The notes: generated from the letters alone by a model not told the origin. Positions 7,227-16,729 are shown, numbered from the stretch's first letter. The stretch is DNA of 64,000 bases from Roseobacter sinensis (GCF_025755255.1 NZ_JALIEB010000006.1:173621-237620), one strand, 5' to 3'. Translations and numbers: made by a program.

Positions 7227-10200
7227 ATGGGGGTGCGAACCATCGAAAAGTCTCTCTTTCAATTCATTTGGAAGTACTCGAAGCGTGACCAACTGAAACT
7301 TCTGTTGATCACCAGCACGCTGTTTCCCTTTCTATACCTGACGCTGGAGCTGCCGAAGCGGATCATCAATGACGCCATCGGGGCGCAGGCGACGAGTGTT
7401 GCCGCCTTCGGTCTCGAGTTCACCCAGCTCGGCTTTCTGTTCCTGCTCTGTGCGGCCTTCCTCGCCTCCGTGCTGGCGCATGGGCTGCTCAAGATGCGAA
7501 TCAACACGCAGAAGGGTATCCTGTCCGAACGCCTTTTGCGGCGTCTGCGCTACACGCTGATCTCGCGCATGCTGCGCTTTCCCAAGGCCTATTTTCGCCG
7601 CACATCGCAAGGTGAACTGGTCGCCATGATCACCGGCGAGACCGAGCCGATGGGCGGTATGATGGGCGACGCGCTCACCCAACCGGTGCTGCAGGCCGGG
7701 CAGATGCTCACGATCCTGATTTTCCTGTTTCTGCAGAGCGTATGGTTCGGCCTTGCCGCAGTGGCGCTCATCCCGCTGCAAGCCTGGCTGATCCCGCGGC
7801 TTCAGCGGCACATCAATGTGATGAACAAGGAGCGGATCAAGGAGGTACGCCAACTGGCGGCGCTGATCGGCGAGAGCGCGGCGGGCGCGTCCGAGCTGCG
7901 CATCCACGGCGGCTGGCGATACCGTCTCTCGGCGATCAGCCATCGGTTGGGGATCATCTTCGGGATCCGCCTGCGGATCTACCGGAAGAAGTTCTTCATG
8001 AAGTTTCTCAACAACTTCATCACCCAGCTGACGCCGTTTTTCTTCTTCTCGGTCGGCGGCTACCTGGTGATCAACGGGGCGGTGTCGCTTGGGGCGCTGG
8101 TCGCAGCACTTGCGGCCTACAAGGATCTCAGCGCCCCGTGGAAGGAGCTGCTTGCCTTTTACAACCAGGCACAGGACATGTCTCTGCGGTGGGAGACGGT
8201 GACGGAGAAATTCTCGCCCACGGGGGTGATTGATGAGGCACTGTTGCAGGGCACGCCGGATGAGATCCCCCGCCTGAGCGGTGCGATTGCGCTGAGCGAT
8301 GTGACGGTGACCGACGCGGACGGCAACCCGGTGCTGGAGAAGATCACCGCGCGCTTTGCGCCGGGATCTCTGGTGGCGATCGATGCGCCGAGTGTCGAGG
8401 ACCGGCAGGCGCTCGCCGATGTGCTGACCCGAGAGGTGATCCCGGCCAGTGGCGGCGTGACGGTGGGCGACCAGCCGCTGGCGGGGCTGCATCAATCGGT
8501 GATCGCCGCGCGCATCGGGCACGCACAGCGCAGCCCGGTGCTCTTTCGCGGCAGTCTGGAGGACAACGCGGTGATGCCGCTCAAGCCGCATCCCGGAGGT
8601 GAGATATCGGAAGAGATGCAGCGCGCCACGGAGGAAAGCGCGCGGGCGGGCGCTGGCAATGACCCGGTGGAGGCCGATTGGCTCGCGCCGGCGGTGGCCG
8701 GGTTCGAGACCTCCGGAGAGGTCCGCGCCTGGTGGCACCGTCTGCTCCAGGGCATGGGCGCGGCTGATCCGCTCTATCGCCGGGCGCTCGACCAAAGGCT
8801 CGATGACGCGACCAGCGCGGAGCTGGCCGAAGCCCTTGTGGCCGCACGCCCCAAGGTGTGGGAGGCGGTGGTGGCCGCAGGTCTCGACCGGCAGGTCTAC
8901 CGGTTCGATCCCGACCGCTACAACCCAGCCCTGCCGGTCACCAGCAACCTGCTCTTTGCAACCATGCGCCGGTCGCTCAGCCAGGCGGATCTGGCCGCAC
9001 AAACCGATCTCTTCGAGTTGATCCGCGCTTTGGGGCTCGAGGCCGATCTGTTGGAGCTCTCGCGCGATGTCATCGCGCTGCTGCACCGGATCTTCGGCAC
9101 CGATGGCACCGAACATCCGCTGTTCCGCAAACTGGGTCTTGATCCGCATCTGTTCGAACAGTCGGTGGCGCTGGTTCTTGGTCGCCGCGCCGCCGGCGCC
9201 AAGCCGTTGAGCGATGCGGAAAAGACCCTTTTGATGACCGTGCCCGCGCATATCTCGGCCGAGCAGATCGGGCCGACCTTCACCGAAGAGATGCAGAGCC
9301 GCATCCTGGATCTGCGCAAGGCCAACGGATTCGACGCCCGCAGTGTACTGCTGTCGCTTTACGCGCCCCTGAAGCCTGACAAGATCGCGCCGGGGCTGAC
9401 GGTGCTGGAGAACGCGCTCTTCGGCAAGATCTCCGACGGTGCCGGTGGCCGCGCGGATGAGCTGCGCAGGATCGCGGCAACCGTACTCGATGCAGCCGGG
9501 CTGCGCCTGCCGATCACCGAGCTGATCTACGATCTGCCGCTCTCTCTTGGCGGGGCCGATCTGCCCGCGGTCTTTGCCGAACCTTTGGCGATCAGCCGCG
9601 CCGCCATCAAGCGCCCCGATATCCTGATCCTCGACAATGTGCTGAAGGGCGAGGCGGCGGGCGATCGCGCTGCCGCGCTCAAGCGCCTGCGCGCGCTTCT
9701 TCCCGAGACCACAATGCTCTACCTCGGTGACAGCTTCGACACCTACGACGGGTTCGACAGCCACCTTGAAATCCGTCAGGGGCGGATGGTCTCGGCCGAG
9801 GACGTAGGCCGCGGGGTCGAGGAGGGCGCGGCCAGCGCCGACCTGCTGCGCAAGGTACGGGCTCTGGAGACGACGCCGCTCTTTTCCGGGCTCAATCGCA
9901 AGCAGCTTCGTCTGCTGGCCTTCGGCGCGCGGTGGTTCTCGGCCTCTGCCGGCGATGTGATCTTCCGCAAGGCCGACATGCCGACGGACGGGGCCTACAT
10001 GATCCTTTCCGGCGAGGCGGTGCTGTATCATCCGGAGGACGGGGAGGCGGCCGCACCTGTGGCGGAGGTCGGGCCGGGGACACTGGTGGGTGAACTGGGC
10101 GTGATCCGCAATGTGCCGCGGGCGCTGACGATGCAGGCCAAGACGGATGTGAAGGCACTGCGTCTCGGCGCGGAAGAGCTGCTCTCGGTGATCGAGAACG

Positions 10201-10253
10201 ATGCGGCCACGGCCTTCAAGCTCTTGCAGGTGGTGGCGGGCTACACCTCCTGA
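7227..10253 (+). CDS. ABC-exporter-like membrane protein with degenerate ATPase domain and C-terminal cyclic-nucleotide-binding domain
   Basis: A 1008-residue protein. Residues 10-330 form a type I exporter membrane domain (helices near 25-45, 58-85, 150-190, 260-295). From 350 on comes an ABC nucleotide-binding fold that lacks its key residues: the Walker A position reads AIDAPSVEDRQA with no GxxGxGKST, the signature is LSLGGAD (772-778), Walker B is DILILDN (798-804) without the catalytic Glu, and the H-loop region (LYLGDS) has no His. About 260 residues of helical sequence (455-715) split the fold. Residues 875-1005 are a Crp-type cyclic-nucleotide domain with VGELGVIRNVPRAL as its phosphate-binding cassette. 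The protein therefore probably does not hydrolyse ATP normally. The start at 7227 (MGVRTIEK) was preferred over 7176, whose extra 17 residues are low complexity. Confidence 0.82.
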   Translation: MGVRTIEKSLFQFIWKYSKRDQLKLLLITSTLFPFLYLTLELPKRIINDAIGAQATSVAAFGLEFTQLGFLFLLCAAFLASVLAHGLLKMRINTQKGILSERLLRRLRYTLISRMLRFPKAYFRRTSQGELVAMITGETEPMGGMMGDALTQPVLQAGQMLTILIFLFLQSVWFGLAAVALIPLQAWLIPRLQRHINVMNKERIKEVRQLAALIGESAAGASELRIHGGWRYRLSAISHRLGIIFGIRLRIYRKKFFMKFLNNFITQLTPFFFFSVGGYLVINGAVSLGALVAALAAYKDLSAPWKELLAFYNQAQDMSLRWETVTEKFSPTGVIDEALLQGTPDEIPRLSGAIALSDVTVTDADGNPVLEKITARFAPGSLVAIDAPSVEDRQALADVLTREVIPASGGVTVGDQPLAGLHQSVIAARIGHAQRSPVLFRGSLEDNAVMPLKPHPGGEISEEMQRATEESARAGAGNDPVEADWLAPAVAGFETSGEVRAWWHRLLQGMGAADPLYRRALDQRLDDATSAELAEALVAARPKVWEAVVAAGLDRQVYRFDPDRYNPALPVTSNLLFATMRRSLSQADLAAQTDLFELIRALGLEADLLELSRDVIALLHRIFGTDGTEHPLFRKLGLDPHLFEQSVALVLGRRAAGAKPLSDAEKTLLMTVPAHISAEQIGPTFTEEMQSRILDLRKANGFDARSVLLSLYAPLKPDKIAPGLTVLENALFGKISDGAGGRADELRRIAATVLDAAGLRLPITELIYDLPLSLGGADLPAVFAEPLAISRAAIKRPDILILDNVLKGEAAGDRAAALKRLRALLPETTMLYLGDSFDTYDGFDSHLEIRQGRMVSAEDVGRGVEEGAASADLLRKVRALETTPLFSGLNRKQLRLLAFGARWFSASAGDVIFRKADMPTDGAYMILSGEAVLYHPEDGEAAAPVAEVGPGTLVGELGVIRNVPRALTMQAKTDVKALRLGAEELLSVIENDAATAFKLLQVVAGYTS

Positions 10254-10286
10254 GCGGTCACCCACGTGCCGGCCCAGGAGGCCCGA

Positions 10287-10302
10287 GGCGGCCGGAGCCG
10301 CC
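10287..10302. terminator. GC-rich hairpin between convergent genes
   Basis: GGCGGC (10287-10292) and GCCGCC (10297-10302) pair around CGGA. It lies between the convergent ends of the ABC-like gene and the symporter gene and could serve both, but neither side has a T-run. Confidence 0.4.
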
Positions 10303-10313
10303 CCGGTGAGAGG

Positions 10314-11864
10314 TCAATGTGCGAACTTCTTGATCTCGCCGCTCCGCAGGCGCGCGGAGTAGGAGCGCAGCTCCTCACGGACGATCGACATCAGGAAGTA
10401 GAGCGCCGTGATGTTGACCACCGCCATCGCAAAGATCGCCGCATCGGAGAAATCGATGACCGGGCCGAGGCTGGCCGCCGCGCCGATGACGATGAAGATG
10501 CAGAAGATGATCTTGAACGTGAGCTCCGAGGCCTTGCCTTCGCCGAAGAGGTAGGTCCAGGCCTTCAGGCCGTAGTAGGACCACGAGATCATGGTCGAGA
10601 AGGCAAAGAGCACCACGGCCAGCGCCAGAATGTAGGGGAACCAGCTGATGCCCGAGGCGAAGGCCGCGGAGGTCAGCGCGACGCCCGAATTGCCGTCGAC
10701 CGTCGCGATTGCGGTGCCGGCTTCATTCAGCATGTAGTTGCCGGTGTCCGCGTCGATGATCAGCTGCTGCGAGATGATGATCACCAGCGCTGTCATGGTG
10801 CAGATCACAACCGTGTCGATCAGCGGTTCCAGAAGCGAGACAAAACCTTCGGTGATCGGCTCCTTGGTGCGCACGGCAGAGTGCGCGATGGCTGCCGAGC
10901 CGACGCCCGCCTCGTTGGAGAAGGCCGCCCGCTTGAAGCCCTGGATCAGCGCGCCGACAAAGCCGCCCGCCACGCCGAGGCCGGTAAAGGCGCCCGCGAA
11001 GATCTGGCCAAAGGCCCAGCCGACCATGTCGTAGTTGACGATGAGGATTATGAGCGCTGCGCCCACATACATGATCCCCATGAACGGCACCACTTTCTCG
11101 GTGACGCGCGCAATGGACTTGATGCCGCCGACGATGACCGCAAAGACCACCGCGGCAAAGATGAGGCCGGTGATCCAGCCCGGGTAGTCGCCGGTGATCT
11201 GGGTGATCTGGGCATGGGCCTGGTTGGCCTGGAACATGTTGCCGCCCCCCAGAGCGCCGAGGATGCAGAAGACGGAGAACAGGATCGCAAGGAGGCCGCC
11301 GCCCGGCAGGCCGCGTTCCTTGAACCCCTTCGACATGTAGTACATCGGGCCACCCGAGACGGTGCCATCGGGGTATTCGTTGCGGTATTTGACCCCGAGC
11401 GTACATTCGGTGAACTTCGAGGCCATGCCGAGAAGGCCCGCGAGGATCATCCAGAACGTGGCGCCCGGACCACCGATGCCGACGGCAACCGCCACGCCCG
11501 CGATATTGCCCAGACCCACCGTCCCGGAGAGCGCGGTCGCCAGCGCCTGAAAGTGGCTGACCTCACCGGCATCATCCGGGTCGGAATAGTCACCCTTCAC
11601 CAACGCGATGGAGTGGCTGAAAAAGCGCAGTTGCACAAAGGAGAAATAGATCGTGAAGATCGAGGCTGCGACCACCAGCCACAGAACGATCCAGGGAAAG
11701 CTGGTGCCCGGCAATGGCGCGAAGATGAGGTTCACGAAAGGCCCGGTGAATTCGGCGAAAACCGCGTTGACCTGTTCATCGAGCGTGCCGGCCTCCTGGG
11801 CTTGCGCGGGCAGGGCAGCCGCCACGGCTGCACCAGCAAAAAAACCTGTTTTCAAATACTTCAT
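10314..11864 (-). CDS. Alanine/glycine:cation symporter (AGCS family)
   Basis: A 516-residue inner-membrane transporter of the sodium:alanine symporter family. It begins with a cleavable-looking leader (MKYLKTGFFAGAAVAAALPA), then about eleven hydrophobic helices. The family signature around ATALSGTVGLGNIAGVAVA and the GGPGATFWMILAGLLGMA segment are clear, as are EVSHFQA and TVSGGPMYYM. It imports alanine or glycine driven by sodium (or protons). It lies 12 bases downstream of the universal stress protein gene and is probably transcribed with it. No glycine riboswitch was seen upstream. Confidence 0.92.
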   Translation of the reverse strand: MKYLKTGFFAGAAVAAALPAQAQEAGTLDEQVNAVFAEFTGPFVNLIFAPLPGTSFPWIVLWLVVAASIFTIYFSFVQLRFFSHSIALVKGDYSDPDDAGEVSHFQALATALSGTVGLGNIAGVAVAVGIGGPGATFWMILAGLLGMASKFTECTLGVKYRNEYPDGTVSGGPMYYMSKGFKERGLPGGGLLAILFSVFCILGALGGGNMFQANQAHAQITQITGDYPGWITGLIFAAVVFAVIVGGIKSIARVTEKVVPFMGIMYVGAALIILIVNYDMVGWAFGQIFAGAFTGLGVAGGFVGALIQGFKRAAFSNEAGVGSAAIAHSAVRTKEPITEGFVSLLEPLIDTVVICTMTALVIIISQQLIIDADTGNYMLNEAGTAIATVDGNSGVALTSAAFASGISWFPYILALAVVLFAFSTMISWSYYGLKAWTYLFGEGKASELTFKIIFCIFIVIGAAASLGPVIDFSDAAIFAMAVVNITALYFLMSIVREELRSYSARLRSGEIKKFAH

Positions 11865-11876
11865 GGTTGTCCCCCT

Positions 11877-12314
11877 TTATGAGATGACCGTGACAGGCAC
11901 GGTCGCGCTCATGACAAGATTAACGGTCGAGCTGCCGAAGATGCGTTTTGTAATGCCACCTTCGGAAGAGCGGCAGACGATGATCTGGTGCCCCCCTTCC
12001 TTCTCGCAGATGCTGTTGAGCGTATGGGCCACGTCGCCGTGGCGCACGACGCCGGTGGCCTTCATGCCGCTTTGCGTCAATTGCGCGACAGCCGGGTCGA
12101 CCACGCGTTCGCGCGCGGTAGAGATTTCCTCTTCCCGCCGCTTGTGCCGTTCGGCGTTTTCCTCAGCCGTCTGGAACGAGTAGGGTGACCACTCGATCAC
12201 ATAGGCCACGATCAGCTCGCAGTCCCCGATCTTGTTGGCCAGATCGGTGGCGAAGCGGAGGGCACGTTCGCCGGACCCCTCACCATCCAGGCCAATCACC
12301 AGTTTGGTTGTCAT
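11877..12314 (-). CDS. Universal stress protein (UspA family)
   Basis: A 145-residue Rossmann-like protein. It starts MTTKLVIGLDGEGSGERAL, and the C-terminal IIVCRSSEGGITKRIFGSST followed by VNLVMSATVPVTVI corresponds to the ATP-binding G-x2-G-x9-G-S/T region of UspFG-type proteins. The start was set at 12314 because AAGGGA lies nine bases upstream on the minus strand. It shares an operon with the symporter gene 12 bases downstream. Usp proteins next to transporters often bind nucleotides and modulate the transporter or stress survival; the exact role here is unknown. Confidence 0.88.
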   Translation of the reverse strand: MTTKLVIGLDGEGSGERALRFATDLANKIGDCELIVAYVIEWSPYSFQTAEENAERHKRREEEISTARERVVDPAVAQLTQSGMKATGVVRHGDVAHTLNSICEKEGGHQIIVCRSSEGGITKRIFGSSTVNLVMSATVPVTVIS

Positions 12315-12663
12315 GATTTGTCCCTTTTTTCCGTTTTTTGGTCGTCTTGTTATTCTGGCCATGTTCAACGCAGACGTGTATTTCGGCAAATGATTAATTC
12401 ACAGGCACTCAGGCGGCTGACAGGCCAGTATTCTGCATTTTGAAGAAAACGACGCGGAAATATTCTCCGACTTTTGAAGATTTCCGGAAGATCGACCTGT
12501 TTTTCGGAAGAAAACCGTCAAACTGCGCACCGCTGCGACGTCGCAAACTGGCGAAGATCAGCCCTCTCGTTGCGCAAAACCGCAGCGGCATGTCCTCAAA
12601 GATGGGCGCAAACGGCTCGCGCGGCTCAGGAAAAAGGGGCGCCGGTGCCGATGAAGCCGCACA
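12315..12663. other. Intergenic region upstream of the stress protein gene
   Basis: About 350 bases between the Usp start and the LysR end, both on the minus strand. The part from 12425 to 12530 is less GC-rich than its surroundings and contains a TTCCGGAA palindrome and a nearby repeat of TTCGGAAGA. It likely holds the usp-symporter promoter. Small open frames here (12440..12727, 12409..12591) show no protein-like features. Confidence 0.4.
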
Positions 12664-13605
12664 TCATCGTGGCGCCGGCTCTCGCCCTGTCACAACGAGC
12701 GCGGCGCCAGCGCCCTCGCGAAAATAGGCTCGGCAGGCATCGACGAAACGCGTCACCACGCGTCGCGGGTTGGATCTGTCATAGCCCACGGCGAGCGACA
12801 GCGATGGCAAGGGGTCGCGAATGGGCCGCGCTGCCAGCGCTTGCCCCGCATAACTGATATCGAGGGCCGGGCGCATGTTGAGTATGGCGCATCCATGGCC
12901 AGCCCCGACGAGGCTGCGCACCATCTCGCTGGAATTCGCATAGGCGAGCGTTGCCGGGTTCTGGCCCGCAGCCTCCAGGAGTTGCCGATAGTAATCGACC
13001 GCGACAGGGCGGTTCAGCACGATCACGGGTTCGCCGCCGAGCTGCCGCAAATCGACGGCATCCTGCTGCGCCAGAGGATGCGCGGCAGAGCAGAGACAAT
13101 AGGCCGGCGCCTCGATCAGCACCTCGAAGTCGACCTGAGGCGGAACAGCGTCGGGGACGAATAGGATCGCATCGAAGTCACCGGCCAGCAGCCCGGCCTG
13201 CGCCCGGTCGTTGTTGCATTCCTCCAGATGGATCGTTGGCGCGGCTTCGGTCGTTGCAAGCGTTGACAGGATCTCGGGGAGGAAGGCGGGTGCGACAGGC
13301 GCGTAATAGCCGATGCGCAGCGATCCCGTCAGCGCATGTTTCAGATCCGAGCCCTCGGCGAGCACCGCCTCATATTCCTCCAGCAGGTGGGCGAACTTGC
13401 GCGCGAGGGCACGCCCGCTCGCCGTGGCCGAGATGCCTCGCGCCCGGAACCGGTTGACGAGCTTGAGTTGGAACTGCGCTTCGATCTGATCGATGGCCGC
13501 CGAGATGGCCGAGGCGGCCACATTCAATTCCTCGGCGGCGCGAGAGATGCTGCCGTGAGACAGCGCGCAGGTGAAATAGCGCATGGACTTCAGAGATATC
13601 GCCAC
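12664..13605 (-). CDS. LysR family transcriptional regulator
   Basis: A 313-residue regulator. The N-terminal winged helix-turn-helix reads MRYFTCALSHGSISRAAEEL with NVAASAISAAIDQIEAQF following, and a LysR effector-binding domain fills residues 95-300. A GTG start at 13605 fits the usual LysR beginning (xAISLKSMRYF) and has GAGG five bases upstream; the ATG at 13584 would cut the first helix. It is divergent from the sterol-desaturase-like gene 99 bases away, so that gene is the likely target. The inducer is not predictable. Confidence 0.88.
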   Translation of the reverse strand: MAISLKSMRYFTCALSHGSISRAAEELNVAASAISAAIDQIEAQFQLKLVNRFRARGISATASGRALARKFAHLLEEYEAVLAEGSDLKHALTGSLRIGYYAPVAPAFLPEILSTLATTEAAPTIHLEECNNDRAQAGLLAGDFDAILFVPDAVPPQVDFEVLIEAPAYCLCSAAHPLAQQDAVDLRQLGGEPVIVLNRPVAVDYYRQLLEAAGQNPATLAYANSSEMVRSLVGAGHGCAILNMRPALDISYAGQALAARPIRDPLPSLSLAVGYDRSNPRRVVTRFVDACRAYFREGAGAALVVTGREPAPR

Positions 13606-13704
13606 CGAACCTCGCAAAATCAGATGTAATAAGTCGTTTAATTCTGTTTTTCGCAGGATGCCCGATATGTCAAACTCTTCTCGGGCGTCACAAGGGGTTG
13701 CGGC

Positions 13705-14685
13705 ATGTCTGACACGGGGTTGAAGGGCTGGAATCACATGCCGGAGGTGCCGTTGAAGGTATCCCCCTTCTTCATCTGGCCGCCGAACCCGGTCGAGATG
13801 GTCAAGTGGGTCTGGAATTCCTGGGCGCTGATCTCCGAGAAGCTGATCATCCTCGGTCTCGCCTGGGCAAGCCTGATCTGGTTTCAGCCTCCGCTGGAGG
13901 AGACGAAAACCTTCGCCGTCGGATGGATCGCCCAGATGTACCTGCGCAATCTCGTCCTTGCTCTGGCCGTGGGCGGCGCGTTGCACCTGTGGTTCTACAC
14001 CTTCTCGGCGCAAGGACAGGCGCTCAAGTACGATCCGCGCCCGCTGATGGTGAACGGCAAGCAATTCACGCTCGGCGGGCAGGTGCGCGACAATATGTTC
14101 TGGACGCTGGGCCCCGGCGTGCTGATCTGGACGGCCTATGAGGTGATCCTCTTCTGGGCGCTGGCGAACGGCCATATGCCGCTGCTGACCTGGGCCGCCC
14201 ATCCGGTCTGGTTCATCGCGCTCTTCCTCCTTATCCCGGTATGGGAGAGCTTCTACTTCTACTGTATTCACCGTCTGATCCACATCCCGGTCCTCTACCG
14301 GCACATCCACTACTTGCATCACCGCAACATCAACGTTGGCCCCTGGTCCGGCATGTCGATGCACCCGATCGAGCAGATGATCTTCCTCGGATCCGTGTTC
14401 ATCCATCTTCTCATCGGCGCGCATCCGGTGCATATCCTGTTCCATCTGCAGTACTATTTCCTGACAGCCATGAGCACGCATACGGGCTACCAGGGCCTGC
14501 TGATCAAGGACAAGAACCGGCTGAACCTGGGCACCTTCCACCACCAGATGCACCACCGGTACTTCGAGTGCAATTACGGCAGTCTAGAGATCCCGTGGGA
14601 CAAGTGGATGGGCACCTTTCACGATGGCACGGTCGAGGCAAACGACCGCATGGCCGACCGGCGCAAGCGGATCATGGGGCGATAG
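13705..14685 (+). CDS. Sterol desaturase / fatty acid hydroxylase family membrane di-iron enzyme
   Basis: A 326-residue integral membrane protein with the histidine boxes of the fatty-acid-hydroxylase superfamily: HRLIH, HYLHH, and FHHQMHH, with further His in SMHPIEQ and STHTGYQ. Four to five hydrophobic helices lie at about 40-60, 72-95, 130-150, 170-195 and 235-260. These enzymes use oxygen and a di-iron centre to hydroxylate or desaturate lipids; the substrate cannot be read from sequence. A good AAGGGG site precedes the ATG. It is divergent from the LysR gene, its probable regulator. Confidence 0.88.
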   Translation: MSDTGLKGWNHMPEVPLKVSPFFIWPPNPVEMVKWVWNSWALISEKLIILGLAWASLIWFQPPLEETKTFAVGWIAQMYLRNLVLALAVGGALHLWFYTFSAQGQALKYDPRPLMVNGKQFTLGGQVRDNMFWTLGPGVLIWTAYEVILFWALANGHMPLLTWAAHPVWFIALFLLIPVWESFYFYCIHRLIHIPVLYRHIHYLHHRNINVGPWSGMSMHPIEQMIFLGSVFIHLLIGAHPVHILFHLQYYFLTAMSTHTGYQGLLIKDKNRLNLGTFHHQMHHRYFECNYGSLEIPWDKWMGTFHDGTVEANDRMADRRKRIMGR

Positions 14686-14748
14686 AGCGCGACGGAAGTC
14701 GCGGGGCAGGGGCGTCCGGGATCGGCCGAACGCAGGCTGTCTTGCCGA

Positions 14749-15675
14749 TCAATGCATGGGGTAGGTGCCAAGAACCCGGAGCGCCATCAGCGTCACCCAC
14801 CGGCTCGCCTTGCGGGGGTGTTCCATCCGCACATGGGTTTGCCCCGGCCGTGCCGCCTGCACCGGCCATCGCCCATCACGCCTGCGTTTTGAGACCAGCA
14901 CCTCAAGGGCATCACCCATCCGCGCGTCGTAGGGTGCACCGGCCTCGCGAAAATGATCGAGGCCGCGCAGGATGTTATAGCACCAGCGCGGCGGGACTGA
15001 GAGGCGCAGGAAATCGTCCCGAATGATCCGGCCGGTGCGGTCGGATTTGTAGAACCGGTGCTGGAGGACAAAGTCGCGTGCCTGCGCGGCGGTCTCTTGC
15101 AGAGCCTTCTGACGGTAGCCATAGCCTCCGGCCTGATAGCTTTGGATCCCTTCCAGAACCGACAGCGTGGAGTGCAGCGAGCTGTGCCGCGCGCCGGAGC
15201 GGTTGCTGCGGCAGTTGAACCCGCCGTCCGGCATGTGCTGGGCCAGCAGCGCATCGACCACCGAGCGCAGCAGCGTCTCGGGCGTGCGGAAGTAGCTTGC
15301 ATAGTTGAGCACCATCCCGTTGACGCAGACATCGCTCGCCCGGTCCTCCGGCGCGCAGAGCAGACCGCCATCCGGGCCTTTTCCGTCGGCCAGAAGGCGG
15401 CGAATGCTGTCGCGGGCCTGCGGGTGATCCGGCGCCAGGCCCAGCAGCCTCAGGTCCAGCAGCGTGTAGTGCGTGCAGGTCCATTTCGGCCGATAGAAGC
15501 CCTCACCCCAGGAACCGTCGGCGTGGCGCGCAGCGAGAAACGCGGCGCCCCAGCCCTCGGTCGCGATCCGCGCCCGAATGTCGGGGCGGTCCACACCGAG
15601 AAGATCGCGGTGGGTCTGATACTGGATCGCAGGATCACCCGCGAGCAACCATGGGATCGGGTCTGGGTCCGTCAT
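14749..15675 (-). CDS. Terpene-cyclase/prenyltransferase-like alpha-toroid repeat protein
   Basis: A 308-residue soluble protein made of repeating helix pairs of the squalene-cyclase/prenyltransferase beta-subunit type. Repeat signatures include DGSWGEGFY, DGGLLCAP, DGGFNCRSNR and DGRWPVQ, each Gly-rich turn spaced by about 50-60 residues. No DxDD cyclase motif is visible, so it is probably not an active terpene cyclase. The start was set at MTDPDPIPWLL (15675); an upstream ATG at 15717 would add 14 residues without obvious fold. It stands alone, convergent with the hydroxylase gene. Confidence 0.72.
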   Translation of the reverse strand: MTDPDPIPWLLAGDPAIQYQTHRDLLGVDRPDIRARIATEGWGAAFLAARHADGSWGEGFYRPKWTCTHYTLLDLRLLGLAPDHPQARDSIRRLLADGKGPDGGLLCAPEDRASDVCVNGMVLNYASYFRTPETLLRSVVDALLAQHMPDGGFNCRSNRSGARHSSLHSTLSVLEGIQSYQAGGYGYRQKALQETAAQARDFVLQHRFYKSDRTGRIIRDDFLRLSVPPRWCYNILRGLDHFREAGAPYDARMGDALEVLVSKRRRDGRWPVQAARPGQTHVRMEHPRKASRWVTLMALRVLGTYPMH

Positions 15676-16018
15676 GCCAAGAAGACTAGCATCCCCTGTC
15701 TGACCTTGGCATGACATGGGTCAGCCGTGCGATGGTAGGTCAAGCGAGTCACGCAATCCAAATAAATGTAATTTATTCATATATTTCAGAGTCGATTTTA
15801 AAGTTCAACATCACTTGCATTTCGCTTCCGAACGCGGACGCTTGGAATCATACCGTGCGCCCAATTAGACGGCTCTCCGGGGCGCCAACCTGCCGGACGG
15901 CGGCACCGCAGCGCGCATCGGAGCCCGCTGAGAAAAGTCCGTCGCGATCACTCGGAGGTGAAGACCGCGGGGCGTTGATGAGGGATGAAATCGGATCGCC
16001 GATGTGGGACACTCACGT
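15676..16018. other. Intergenic region with an AT-rich core
   Basis: About 340 bases between divergent genes. From about 15755 to 15815 the sequence is strikingly AT-rich for this genome (stretches such as AAATAAATGTAATTTATTC), as expected of a promoter region or a segment of foreign origin. No gene was seen in it. Confidence 0.45.
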
Positions 16019-16729
16019 ATGCCTCGACCGACCACCTATCTCAGCTTTGTCCTTGTCTTTGCCCTGTTCGGCTGGTGCAGTCCACCCGCGCTTGCAGCTG
16101 ACCAGCTGGCAGACCAAACGCCCCTGGCGCAGCCCGCAGGCCTGATGTGGAACCGGACGGGCCTGCCGGCCGTTTTTCCGTTGCAGGTCAAATCGCGGGC
16201 CGGGCGGGACTATGTCCTGACGCTGATCGACAACGAGACCGGCGCCGAGGCCTTGGCGGCCTACATCGAGGGCGGCGCTTTCTTCAATGTGCTCGTGCCG
16301 CCGGGCGTGTACCGGGTGCGCTTCGCCGCGGGCCGGGTCTGGCAGGACGAGCGAGAGCTCTTTGGCCCCGGCGCGCTCACCGAGCACTTCGAGCTGGAGG
16401 CGCCGCTCACCTTCGAAATCCGCAACCCGGGCATCAAGGCCGGGCACATCATCGACCTGTCCACGGCGGCGCCCGGACAGATGGCGCAGGCGCAGACCTC
16501 AGAGCGGCTGCTGTGCCAGACCGTCCGGTCGGAGGACCTTCGCTTGCCCGTCGGCAATGAGATCGAGCTCGTGTTTCCGAGTGTGGAGACCCAGCGTCTG
16601 ATTGTGTCCTGGCGCGGACAGCTGCGCTTTCCCGAGAGGCGGACGAAGGAGGTCTTCCGTCCACCGACCCACTTCGAGTATCGCAACCTCAAGCGACATC
16701 GCGCGGTCCGGTCGCGGCTTTGCGGGTGA
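16019..16729 (+). CDS. Exported protein of unknown function
   Basis: A 236-residue protein with a clear signal peptide (hydrophobic core YLSFVLVFALFGWC, cleavage after PALA near residue 27). The mature part is rich in predicted beta strands and contains DYVLTLIDNETGAEALAAYI, a VPPGVYRVRFAAGRVW segment that resembles carboxypeptidase-regulatory-like or bacterial Ig-like surface folds, and two Cys-containing stretches. The C-terminus is basic. I do not recognise a family. The cysteine in the leader (WCSP) is not in a good lipobox. No operon partners. Confidence 0.6.
   Translation: MPRPTTYLSFVLVFALFGWCSPPALAADQLADQTPLAQPAGLMWNRTGLPAVFPLQVKSRAGRDYVLTLIDNETGAEALAAYIEGGAFFNVLVPPGVYRVRFAAGRVWQDERELFGPGALTEHFELEAPLTFEIRNPGIKAGHIIDLSTAAPGQMAQAQTSERLLCQTVRSEDLRLPVGNEIELVFPSVETQRLIVSWRGQLRFPERRTKEVFRPPTHFEYRNLKRHRAVRSRLCG

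Noticed and set aside
7332..10265. 977-codon minus-strand open frame opposite the ABC-like gene
   Set aside because: Antisense to a gene with clear exporter and cyclic-nucleotide domains; composition is unlike a real protein.
10266..11882. 538-codon plus-strand frame opposite the symporter
   Set aside because: Shadow of the AGCS gene, full of Asp/Arg/His without motif.
11865..12663. Glycine riboswitch upstream of the alanine/glycine symporter operon
   Set aside because: No paired aptamer-like conserved cores could be found in the leader of the usp gene.
12440..12727. Small plus-strand gene in the usp-LysR gap
   Set aside because: No ribosome-binding site, motif or protein-like composition, and it runs into the LysR gene.
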